A stretch of DNA of 50,229 nt. It comes from JADJQU01 sp035490315 (lineage in GTDB: Bacteria; Planctomycetota; UBA1135; GCA-002686595). Where the stretch lies: contig DATHET010000104.1 of NCBI GenBank assembly GCA_035490315.1, forward strand, positions 1 through 50,229. The letters are read 5' to 3'. Positions 8,005 through 15,260 of the stretch are shown here, piece by piece. Positions within the stretch are counted from its first letter, which is position 1; each line of letters begins with the position of its first letter. A program made the position numbers and the translations under genes. The notes beneath the pieces are model-generated. The model was not told the DNA's origin. It saw only the letters and a program-made list of their open reading frames with translations, and searched no databases.

Positions 8005-9210
8005 TCAGCGCGCGAGCAAGGCTTCGACGCGCGGGAGGAGCTGCTCCGCGACGACCTGCTGTCCCTCCAAGTTGATGTGCAAGTCGTTCCAGTACAGCGG
8101 CGCCCTCTCTGCACGGAACACCGGCCGCAGATCGAGCACCTCGACGCCACGCTCGCGCAAAGTCGCGAGCAATTGATCCCCCAGGCGATTCGCAATCTCG
8201 TAATCCGCCTCGGAGATCGAGAGCTTCGACGCAGCATGCTCGCGAAGCCCCTTCCATTCTGGAAACGGCAAGTCGAAAGCCGAGGGCAGGTACACGGCGA
8301 GCCATTGAATGCCGTTCTCGTCGCACACCCGCTGCATCTCGCTCGTCGCATAAAGCGCGGCCTGCAAAGCGAGATTGGCCTGATCAGGGTTCTCGCGCAG
8401 GTACAAGATCTCGGTCAACGCCTGAGCCATCGCCGTGTCCGAGACTTCTGTCCCCTTGGTGATCTCATTCCAGTAATTGCGCGGCCGCGGCGGCGGCACG
8501 CTGCCGGCATACACGTGGTGGACCTTGAGCACCTCGTAGTAGTCGTTGCCGGCAAAGAACGTGGAAACAAAGATCTTCGGCTTGCGCGCCAGGAAGCCCT
8601 CGAGCGTCCCGAGGTAGTTGTAGAACGAGTACCCGTTCATTCCCGTGTTGTAGACCTCGACCGTCTTGCCGGGATGGCGCTTCGCGAGCTCGCCCTCGAG
8701 CAGATTCGAGTAGCTGGCCGCGTTGTCGCACACGCCCTCGGTGTGAGAATCTCCCGCGACGAGCACGAAGATGTCCGGCGCCGGCGAAGGGAAGTCGTGG
8801 TCCTCGCGCGCGCCGTCGCTGTTCGTCACGCGAGTCCAATGCCCGCCGGGATAGTCGGCCCACTCGATTTCGGCGCGCACATTCGCGCTGTAGCGGATGA
8901 GTCGATGCGGATCGAATTCTCGAAGACCGCCGCGCGGAGTCCCGAGGAGGCGCGTGAGCTCGTCGGCCGTGAGCTCGCGCCGCTTGAACTTTCCGCCGAA
9001 ACCGGCCTCGCCGCTCGGCGGCGCAAGTCCGCGCGGCAGCATCTGGCGGGAAGTCCATTCGGCCTGCAGGCTCAGCGAGTTGTCGACGAGGGCGACGGCG
9101 GCTCCCGGCCCGCGCAGCTTCATCTGGACCAGCCAGATTCCAGCGGCGAGCAGCAATCCGAAGGCGAGCGCGATCATGCGCTGCCTGGTCGAGACGTGGC
9201 CTTGCGACAT
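8005..9210 (-). CDS. Membrane-anchored SGNH-type hydrolase
   Basis: The 401-residue product starts MSQGHVSTRQRM, followed by a hydrophobic segment at about residues 12-28, consistent with a signal anchor. SGNH/GDSL-hydrolase blocks are visible in order: block I VAGDSHTEG (nucleophile Ser), a glycine/asparagine block NTGMNGYS, block III FFAGNDYYE, and block V NDLHINLEGQQ with the catalytic Asp and His. The family cleaves or transfers ester-linked acyl groups, often on polysaccharides or lipids; the substrate cannot be read from sequence. The start codon lies 46 bp from the divergent MORN-repeat lipoprotein gene, so the two share a short promoter region. A longer in-frame start upstream exists but lacks a signal sequence. 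Confidence 0.82.
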   Translation of the reverse strand: MSQGHVSTRQRMIALAFGLLLAAGIWLVQMKLRGPGAAVALVDNSLSLQAEWTSRQMLPRGLAPPSGEAGFGGKFKRRELTADELTRLLGTPRGGLREFDPHRLIRYSANVRAEIEWADYPGGHWTRVTNSDGAREDHDFPSPAPDIFVLVAGDSHTEGVCDNAASYSNLLEGELAKRHPGKTVEVYNTGMNGYSFYNYLGTLEGFLARKPKIFVSTFFAGNDYYEVLKVHHVYAGSVPPPRPRNYWNEITKGTEVSDTAMAQALTEILYLRENPDQANLALQAALYATSEMQRVCDENGIQWLAVYLPSAFDLPFPEWKGLREHAASKLSISEADYEIANRLGDQLLATLRERGVEVLDLRPVFRAERAPLYWNDLHINLEGQQVVAEQLLPRVEALLAR

Positions 9211-9256
9211 CGTTCGCAGGCTACCGAAGAGCCCACGGCGGTGATATAGGTCTCGC

Positions 9257-10354
9257 ATGCACAGCGAGCACGGAGCCGTAGCCTGCGCGCTCACCCTGCT
9301 GCTCATGGCCTGCGCGAAACCAGTCGAGGTCAAGCGCGACGACGGCTCGCTGTGGTATCGCGGCACGCAAGTCGACGGCGTCGCGCGCGGCACCTGGACG
9401 CAGTGGTATCCCAGCGGCCAGATCGAATGGAGCGGAAGCTACGGCGACGGCCGGAAGCAGGGCGAATGGACGAGCTTCCACGCGAACGGCAAGCCGCGCG
9501 TCGTCTCGCATTGGCGCGACGATCGCGAGGACGGGCCGTGGATCGAATTCGACGAGCGCGGAGTGAAGTGCGTCGAGGGCAACTATTCCGGCGGCAAGCG
9601 GATCGGCAAGTGGACCTCCTGGCACGCGGACGGCTCGCTCGCGCTCGAGCTCGAATACAAGGACGGGCTTGCGGAAGGTGAATCGAGCTCGCACGACGCA
9701 GCCAGCGGCGTCATCGCTCGAGGTCGTTACGAGCAGGGTCTGCGCGAAGGCAAGTGGACCGAGTCCTACCCCGGCGGCGGAGCGCGCTCGGAATGCACGT
9801 ATCGAGCGGGGAAAGCCAACGGCATTTCGCGCGCTTGGGCCGAGAACGGAACTTTGACAGCCGAGCTGACGCTCATCGACGACATGCGCGAAGGCGGCTC
9901 GCGCCAGTGGTGGCCCAAAGGGAATCCGAAGAACGTGCTGCAGTGGTCGCACGGATTGCTCGAGGGTCACGCGCTCGAGTTCCACGAGAACGGAACGAAA
10001 TCGGGCGAAGGCGAATACAAGGACGGGCTGAAGCAGGGCGCCTGGCGCATCTGGTTCGCGAGCGGCGGTCTCGAGAGCGAATCGGTGCACGAACGCGGCG
10101 AGCTCGAGGGTCCCGCGGCGCGCTACTACGAGACGAGCGATCCTCAGTGGCGCGCGAACTACGTCCACGGCGTGCGCGACGGTGCCTACGCGAGCTGGTA
10201 TCCAAACGGGAAGCCCGAGTGCGAAGGCACGCTCTACGAGACGCACGAAGAGGGCCCGTGGAAATTCTGGCTCCCAAGCGGCGAGCTCGACGCCAAGCGC
10301 AGCGGTCACTACCACGCCGGAGTCCGCACGGGCGAGTCGCGGCTGTCCCGGTAA
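9257..10354 (+). CDS. Lipoprotein with thirteen 24-residue MORN/YwqK-type repeats
   Basis: The 365-residue protein has a lipoprotein signal peptide with lipobox L16-M-A-C19. From residue 45 to the end it is built of thirteen consecutive units of almost exactly 24 residues with the consensus G-x-W-x(2)-W-x(2)-[ND]-G-x(7,8)-Y-x(2)-G-x(3)-G, for example GTWTQWYPSGQIEW and GKWTSWHADGSLALELEY. This is the repeat of the MORN / 'YwqK antitoxin component' superfamily, which forms an elongated beta-meander used for binding proteins or membranes. The antitoxin name is a database label and no toxin gene is adjacent. A solitary half copy of the class B palindrome overlaps its stop codon. Envelope location is inferred from the lipobox. 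Confidence 0.85.
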   Translation: MHSEHGAVACALTLLLMACAKPVEVKRDDGSLWYRGTQVDGVARGTWTQWYPSGQIEWSGSYGDGRKQGEWTSFHANGKPRVVSHWRDDREDGPWIEFDERGVKCVEGNYSGGKRIGKWTSWHADGSLALELEYKDGLAEGESSSHDAASGVIARGRYEQGLREGKWTESYPGGGARSECTYRAGKANGISRAWAENGTLTAELTLIDDMREGGSRQWWPKGNPKNVLQWSHGLLEGHALEFHENGTKSGEGEYKDGLKQGAWRIWFASGGLESESVHERGELEGPAARYYETSDPQWRANYVHGVRDGAYASWYPNGKPECEGTLYETHEEGPWKFWLPSGELDAKRSGHYHAGVRTGESRLSR

Positions 10355-10379
10355 ACCACCGCCATTTTTTACACGGGAC
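10345..10379. repeat. Half copy of class B palindrome forming a terminator-like hairpin
   Basis: Bases 10347-10373 match 25 of 27 bases of the left arm of the perfect palindrome at 44574-44600, including an exact CCACCGCCATTTTTTACA. The opposite arm is absent, but flanking GTCCCG (10345-10350) pairs with CGGGAC (10374-10379) and GTAAA pairs with TTTAC, leaving one bulged A. The resulting hairpin overlaps the stop codon of the lipoprotein gene. Confidence 0.75.
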
Positions 10380-10414
10380 GAGCACGCGCTGACGGCGAGT
10401 GCCCTTCGAGGATC

Positions 10415-10582
10415 ATGGCGCTTCGAATCACAGCGATCGCAGTGCTGATCGCCGGGGTGACCGCCTGGCTGTGCTTGCGTGCGCCGGAGTCGCCGAAGTC
10501 GCTCGTACTGAATCCGACCCCGTGCCTCCTCGGTTCGAAGGAAGCCGCAATCGATGTGACGCTCCTCGATCTCGCGCCGTAG
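10415..10582 (+). CDS. Small single-span membrane protein, 55 residues
   Basis: An ATG preceded by GAGG opens a 55-codon frame ending at TAG, two bases before the stop of the convergent glycosyltransferase-like gene. The product begins MALRITAIAVLIAGVTAWLC, a typical short signal anchor or signal peptide, followed by about 35 residues (APESPKSLVLNPTPCLLG and onwards) without a recognised motif. It could be a genuine small membrane protein or the remaining 5' end of a longer exported protein whose remainder was deleted. Supporting the gene: ribosome-binding site, a coherent hydrophobic segment and exact fit into an otherwise empty gap. Against it: the length and lack of known relatives. Confidence 0.45.
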   Translation: MALRITAIAVLIAGVTAWLCLRAPESPKSLVLNPTPCLLGSKEAAIDVTLLDLAP

Positions 10583-10584
10583 AC

Positions 10585-12483
10585 CTACCGGCTTCGTTGA
10601 TGCTCACGCAGCGCGGCGTCGTAGCCGCGCATCAGGGCGTCCGCGACGGCGCCTCCGCGGCGGTTGGCGAAGTGCGCGGCGCGCTCGCGCTCGAGCATCC
10701 AAGGTCCCGCGATCATCTCGAAGTAGCGCAGGCTCGAGTCGCCAAAGGCATCGTGCATCCGGCGACCCAGACCGATGTAGTAGGCCTCGGCGAGCTGCGC
10801 GTCGGTTCCGATCTGGACTTCGCGAGCGAGTCGATCCTCGGTGGCGAGCGAGCCGACTCCGACGCATCCGAGCCCTTCGATCAAGGCGTCGCGGACTTCG
10901 GGCGGCAGGTTTTCCACCCCGCGGGCTCGCATCGCGATGTCCCGCGGGAATTTCACACGCAGGAAGGTCCCAAGTCCGAGGTAGAAGCCGCGCAGGTCGT
11001 CGATCCCGGCCTCGCGCAGCTCGCGCTCGATCTGGGCGAGCTCGAGATGGCCGTCGCCGTACAGGGCCATCGCGATGCCTTCGTCGAGCAGCGTCATCGG
11101 TGCGGCAGGATTCGCGAGCGGCTGCTCGTCGAAACGCCGGAACGTGCGCAACTTGTCTGCAGTCGTGCCCTCGAGGTGCGACGACAGCTTGACCAGGTAC
11201 TTCGGATAGGCGTAGCCCTTGGTGTGAGCGAGGGTGCCAAGGTTCTGCACGACCGTCGCCACAAGGCCGCTGCCCGACCGTTCGGCGTACAAGGCGACCC
11301 TCGATTCGCGCAGCAGATCGATCGCCCCGAGCAAGGCTGCTGCTGCGATCGCGACAGCGGCCAGCCTCTGCTGCCAACGACGCCTCGAGCGCCACAACGC
11401 CATCGCGCCGAGGACTCCGAAGAGGATCGCGAGCCACCACAAGGGCGTCAATCGCTTGAGAACGAAGTAGTGGTAGACGCGAGCGATCGTGAAACTGCTC
11501 GCGAGGTAGACGAGGACGAAGGCTGCGATGTGGGCGAGGACGATCGCGGCTCCGACGCGCAACCGACGCTCCGTCCCGGCTCGCAGCGCAAAGAAACCGA
11601 GCAACGGAAAGGTGCAGAGCGCGACCAGCATCGCGAGATCGAGCGGGCTGCGGTCCGCGAAGATGGACACGAAGAACTCGCGGAGCACTTCGCGTTTCGC
11701 AACGGCGCCGGATGCGACGAGGTCGGCTCCGTGGACGTCGAAAACGGCACTGCCCACATGGGCTGCCATCCAGCCCAGGGGCAGAAGTCCGATCGCGAAA
11801 CCGACGAGTGACCACCACGTGGTTTTCCGCAAGATTTCGCTGCGCAATGCGATCACCAGAGCGCAAGCGACGACAGCGATGGTGACCACGAGCTGGTAGG
11901 AGAAGAACAGCCCGAAGCCTGCGCAAAGCCCGAGCTGCAGCCACGAGCTGGCTCGCAGATCGCGCTCGAGAATGATCCGCGCAGCCGTGCCGAGGACCAG
12001 CGCGACGAACAGCAGGCCATGGAAGTGGATTCCCAGCGTCAGCAGCGAGAGCTTCTGCACGCTGATCGGCGCGAAGATGCACAGGAGCGCGAAGGCTCGC
12101 GCCGCAGCGACTCCGCCGAGGCGCACGCAGAGTGACCAGCCCGCAGCAAGGATCGCCGCGCCCAGCGCCAGGGCGGCCAGCTTCACGGCCAGCAGACTCT
12201 CCCCGAACAGGGCAAATGCCAGGGCGTCGAGGTGGCTGACGACGAATCCGCCGCCTTCGTAATAATGGTAAGCGAGCTGGTGGTGAGGGACGCCGAGCCC
12301 GTCGAGCATCGCCTTGCCCGCGCAGGCTTTTTCCAGTTCCTCGCCGTAGCCGAAGACGTCGGCGAAGGACACGAGCAGCATTCCGCGCGCCGCGCACCAC
12401 AAGAGCGCCCACGCCAGCCACTCCCAGCGCAACAGCGTCCGCGGTGCGACTGCCGGTCGATCCTGTGTGGACTGCGAATTCAT
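10585..12483 (-). CDS. Glycosyltransferase-like multispan membrane protein
   Basis: The 632-residue protein has about ten to eleven hydrophobic helices in its first 400 residues and a soluble C-terminal part of about 210 residues. The first external loop carries acidic residues (FADVFGYGEELEKACAG) followed by YEGGGFVVSHLDALAFALFG, the layout of lipid-phosphate-dependent GT39/PMT/ArnT-like enzymes in which an acidic loop-1 residue is catalytic. The C-terminal part has related units (FYLGLGTFLRVKF and YYIGLGRRMHDAFGD). By family, such enzymes move a sugar from a polyprenyl carrier to an acceptor outside the cell; donor and acceptor are unknown here. It begins 28 bp after the Tat small-subunit gene, so it is probably the third gene of the GMC operon. 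Confidence 0.7.
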   Translation of the reverse strand: MNSQSTQDRPAVAPRTLLRWEWLAWALLWCAARGMLLVSFADVFGYGEELEKACAGKAMLDGLGVPHHQLAYHYYEGGGFVVSHLDALAFALFGESLLAVKLAALALGAAILAAGWSLCVRLGGVAAARAFALLCIFAPISVQKLSLLTLGIHFHGLLFVALVLGTAARIILERDLRASSWLQLGLCAGFGLFFSYQLVVTIAVVACALVIALRSEILRKTTWWSLVGFAIGLLPLGWMAAHVGSAVFDVHGADLVASGAVAKREVLREFFVSIFADRSPLDLAMLVALCTFPLLGFFALRAGTERRLRVGAAIVLAHIAAFVLVYLASSFTIARVYHYFVLKRLTPLWWLAILFGVLGAMALWRSRRRWQQRLAAVAIAAAALLGAIDLLRESRVALYAERSGSGLVATVVQNLGTLAHTKGYAYPKYLVKLSSHLEGTTADKLRTFRRFDEQPLANPAAPMTLLDEGIAMALYGDGHLELAQIERELREAGIDDLRGFYLGLGTFLRVKFPRDIAMRARGVENLPPEVRDALIEGLGCVGVGSLATEDRLAREVQIGTDAQLAEAYYIGLGRRMHDAFGDSSLRYFEMIAGPWMLERERAAHFANRRGGAVADALMRGYDAALREHQRSR

Positions 12484-12511
12484 GCGCGGCCCGGGACTCT
12501 ATCCGGTGGAC

Positions 12512-12910
12512 TCAGTCGAGCTTTGCTAGCGGGTTGTAGCAAGGCGTGATCGTCGGTCCGTAGATCGAGACGTATCCGAGCGTGCTCGATTCGTTGGCGC
12601 CTTCCTGGAAGAAGTCCGTCGAGAGCAGGAAGCGCGTGTAGAAGTCGTCGCCGAGCTCCGAGAACCGACCGACATCGTGGACCTGCGCGCGGTAGTCGCT
12701 GACGTATTGACGCGCGACTTCGTCGGGAATCTTCAAGTAGCTGAAAAATGCGAGCAACTTGCGCTCCGGCGTCTGGTGAGCGCGCATCAGCCGACGCCCC
12801 AGGGACATAGCGTTTCCGCGCCCCGCCGGCCAGGTGAACCACAGGCCGGCGACCAGCGCAGCACCGAAAGCCGCGAACCAGGCGAGGAATCGACGGCGCG
12901 ACACGCTCAC
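12512..12910 (-). CDS. Tat-signal small subunit partnered with GMC oxidoreductase
   Basis: The gene starts at a GTG that overlaps the stop of the upstream GMC gene by four bases (GTGA), a classic sign of translational coupling. The 132-residue product has a twin-arginine signal (SRRRFLAWF) followed by a hydrophobic core to about residue 28. The mature part is mostly helical (TPERKLLAFFSYLKIP, YTRFLLSTDFFQEG) and ends YGPTITPCYNPLAKLD. The arrangement is that of gluconate 2-dehydrogenase / sorbitol-dehydrogenase complexes, in which a small Tat-signal subunit carries the large flavin subunit through the Tat pathway. The sequence is shorter than the usual gluconate dehydrogenase subunit 3 (about 170-240 residues), so membership of that exact family is inferred, not shown. 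Confidence 0.7.
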   Translation of the reverse strand: MSVSRRRFLAWFAAFGAALVAGLWFTWPAGRGNAMSLGRRLMRAHQTPERKLLAFFSYLKIPDEVARQYVSDYRAQVHDVGRFSELGDDFYTRFLLSTDFFQEGANESSTLGYVSIYGPTITPCYNPLAKLD

Positions 12911-14334
12911 ACCAGTTGCTCCGCTGCGCGCAGCGAAAGCGCGCTCAAGGTCAGCGACGGATTCGCCGGCGGACAGGTCGGAAACGTGCTGCTGCCGAGC
13001 ACGAGCAGGTTGCGCAGCTTGTGATGGCGCAGATCGCGGTCGACGACGCTGGTCGCGGGATCCGTGCCCATCGGCGTGGTGCACAGGATGTGCGACGAGG
13101 TCTTGTTCAGCGCCTTGTTGATCGAAAGCTTCTCGACGGGCAGCACGCCGATGACTTTCGGCGTCAGCTCGCGGATGTGGTCGATGCCGCGCTGGGTGTA
13201 GTCCGAATGGCCTTCGAAGCTGACCACGGGCTTGCCATCCGCGGGATCGACGCTGACGCGGTTGCGCTCCTGCGGCAGGTCCTCGAGGATCCAGCCGAAG
13301 CGCAATCGCTGCAGCCATTTCCCGCGCTCGAGCCGCAGCGCCGGCATGTTGAGCGTCAACATCAGCGCAGCGGCGTGGTCGCGGCGGTGCTCGCCGTCGT
13401 GGTGCATGTAGCCGATGCCGCAGGAGGCGCTGGAGCCCTGGAAATTGTCGACGCCGTCGAGGTTGACGTCGCAGGCGAGCTCGACCTGCTCGACCAGCCC
13501 GCGGCCGACGATGCCATCGTCGAGGTCGGAGCGCAGCAGCAGATAGGGATTGAGGATCGCGTTCGCGCCGAGCGCGACCAGCGAGCCGCGCGCCAGTTGA
13601 TCGATTCCCTCGCGCAGGTAATGGACGCCCTTGGCGATGCCGCCCGAGTGGCCGACCGAAGTCACATTGGCGCCGAAGACCAGGGTCACGCGCTCGTCGC
13701 GCTCGAACTGGTCGCGCATCTCGTTGAGCACGGTGAATTTCGAATCGATCGGGCAGGTCGAGCAGATCCCGCTGGCGCAGCAGCGCGGACGCTTCGGCAA
13801 GCCGCGCGTCGGTCGCGCCGAGGGCTGGTGGAAGAACGAGGTCGGGTAGCTCGCGGCCAGCAGCTCGTCGACGCGCGAAAAACGGTGCGGCGGCAGGGGA
13901 TAAGGCCGGCTGCGCACGTGCGGTCCCGACTCGCTGTTGCCCGCGACACCGATCAAGTCCTCGGCGTCGCAGTAGAAGGGCTCCAGCTCGTCGTAGGAAA
14001 GCGGCCAGTCGCGGCCCTGGCCCCAGGTCGAGAACAACCGGAAATCCTCGGCCGTCATCCGCGGCGTGGTCCCGAACCAGCAGTTGGAGCCGCCGCCGAA
14101 CGTCAGCTGAAAGACCCAGGGTTTTTCCGGCGTGCGGTTCTTGATCTGCTTCACCGACGCGGCGGTCAGCGCCGCGCGCTGCGTCATGTGGACCGAGTGC
14201 TCGTGCAGCGTTCCGCGCTCGAGGACCAGGACGCGCACGCCCGGCTTGGAGCGCGCGAGGAATCGATGCAGGAAGAACGCGGAAGCGAAGCCCGTCCCGA
14301 CGAGAATCAGATCGTAGCTATCGTCGTTGGGCAT
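12907..14334 (-). CDS. GMC-family FAD oxidoreductase (large subunit)
   Basis: I use the ATG at 14334, giving 475 residues that start directly before the dinucleotide-binding motif (DLILVGTGFASAFF). Other GMC features are the region FGGGSNCWFGTTPRM with the FAD-contact pattern, a cysteine-rich loop CCASGICSTCP (similar loops occur in some GMC alcohol dehydrogenases), SSHILCTTPMG near the C-terminus with the expected catalytic-region His, and the family-typical ending FPTCPPANPSLT. GMC enzymes oxidise alcohols or sugars using FAD. The protein has no signal of its own, which fits export as a passenger of the overlapping Tat subunit. No good ribosome-binding site precedes this ATG; an in-frame ATG at 14481 is an alternative start but would add about 49 poorly conserved-looking residues. 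Confidence 0.85.
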   Translation of the reverse strand: MPNDDSYDLILVGTGFASAFFLHRFLARSKPGVRVLVLERGTLHEHSVHMTQRAALTAASVKQIKNRTPEKPWVFQLTFGGGSNCWFGTTPRMTAEDFRLFSTWGQGRDWPLSYDELEPFYCDAEDLIGVAGNSESGPHVRSRPYPLPPHRFSRVDELLAASYPTSFFHQPSARPTRGLPKRPRCCASGICSTCPIDSKFTVLNEMRDQFERDERVTLVFGANVTSVGHSGGIAKGVHYLREGIDQLARGSLVALGANAILNPYLLLRSDLDDGIVGRGLVEQVELACDVNLDGVDNFQGSSASCGIGYMHHDGEHRRDHAAALMLTLNMPALRLERGKWLQRLRFGWILEDLPQERNRVSVDPADGKPVVSFEGHSDYTQRGIDHIRELTPKVIGVLPVEKLSINKALNKTSSHILCTTPMGTDPATSVVDRDLRHHKLRNLLVLGSSTFPTCPPANPSLTLSALSLRAAEQLV

Positions 14335-14548
14335 GGGGAACGCGGCGCGATCCTGCCGGCGCGGCCGCTCAAGGTAGGCGCGCGCCGCGCATCCGTCCAG
14401 GAAGGCGTGAATCCGCTTCGATCGTCGCGTTGAGCAGCTTGCGTTGACATGCTTCAATCGCAGCGGGTCTGGCGTGCTCATGTTCGAGCGGGCTCCCGAC
14501 CGATCCACGAGAACCCTTCTCCCGATTTCACCCTCAGAAAACCGAGCC
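14335..14548. promoter_or_regulatory. Divergent promoter region, GMC operon / DUF4956 operon
   Basis: These 214 bp separate two operons that diverge, so both promoters should lie here. I could not identify convincing -35/-10 boxes or an operator. Both flanking start codons lack strong ribosome-binding sites. Confidence 0.45.
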
Positions 14549-15247
14549 ATGGACGCGTTCCTCAAGATGCTGCAGAGCCCGGGCGGCCAGGCCGAGCCGC
14601 TCGCCGTGCGCGAGGTCTTGCTGGCCCTGGCGCTGTCGCTCGTCTGCTCGATCGTGCTGTGCTTCGTCTATCGCTTCACGCACAGGAGCGCGAGCTACTC
14701 GCAGTCCTACGTCCACGCGCTGGTGGTGATGGGCCTCGTGACCACGCTGATCATGATCGTGATCGGATCGAACATCGCGCGCGCCTTCTCGCTGGTCGGC
14801 GCCCTGTCGATCATCCGCTTCCGCAACGCGGTCAAGGAGACCCGCGACGTCGCCTACATTTTCATGATCATGGCGATCGCGATGGCCTGCGGAACACGCT
14901 TCTACGGCGTGGCCATCTTGAGCACCGCGATCCTTTCCTCGGTCACGCTGGTGATGCACTTCGTGAACTTCGGATCGAGCAAGAGGCCTCCCGAGCGCCT
15001 GCTGCTCGTGCAGCTGCCTCCGGGCCTCAATGCCGAGACCGCGCTCGAGCCGGTCTTGCGGAAACTGTTCGAGTCGTTCAGCTTCGTGTCGATGGAAAGC
15101 GTCCGCCAAGGTCTCTACACCGAAGTGCTGCTCTCGGTCGTTCCGAAATCGAACGTGACGGGCAGCCAGGTCCTCGAGCAGGTGGCGCTGGTCAACGGCA
15201 ACCTCAAAGTGAACTACAACTACTCGGCGCAGAGCGACGACCTCTGA
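14549..15247 (+). CDS. DUF4956 family membrane protein
   Basis: The 232-residue product has four to five hydrophobic helices in its first 140 residues and a soluble C-terminal domain. The signature of the DUF4956 family is present between helices: LVGALSIIRFRNAVKETRD followed by VAYIFMIMAIAMACG. The C-terminal part (LLLVQLPPGLNAETALEPVL to the end) has a ferredoxin-like alternation of strands and helices. The molecular function of DUF4956 is not established; its genes often neighbour VTC-domain and CotH-kinase genes, as here. The gene is first in a tight operon: 13 bp to the CotH gene, which overlaps the VTC gene. I chose the ATG at 14549 because upstream codons are not membrane-like and overlap the promoter region. 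Confidence 0.85.
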   Translation: MDAFLKMLQSPGGQAEPLAVREVLLALALSLVCSIVLCFVYRFTHRSASYSQSYVHALVVMGLVTTLIMIVIGSNIARAFSLVGALSIIRFRNAVKETRDVAYIFMIMAIAMACGTRFYGVAILSTAILSSVTLVMHFVNFGSSKRPPERLLLVQLPPGLNAETALEPVLRKLFESFSFVSMESVRQGLYTEVLLSVVPKSNVTGSQVLEQVALVNGNLKVNYNYSAQSDDL

Positions 15248-15260
15248 GCCTGGGCGTGCG

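Noticed and set aside
9257..10354. YwqK-type repeat protein as part of a toxin-antitoxin pair
   Set aside because: The repeat family carries that name in databases, but no toxin gene is adjacent and the lipobox puts it in the envelope.
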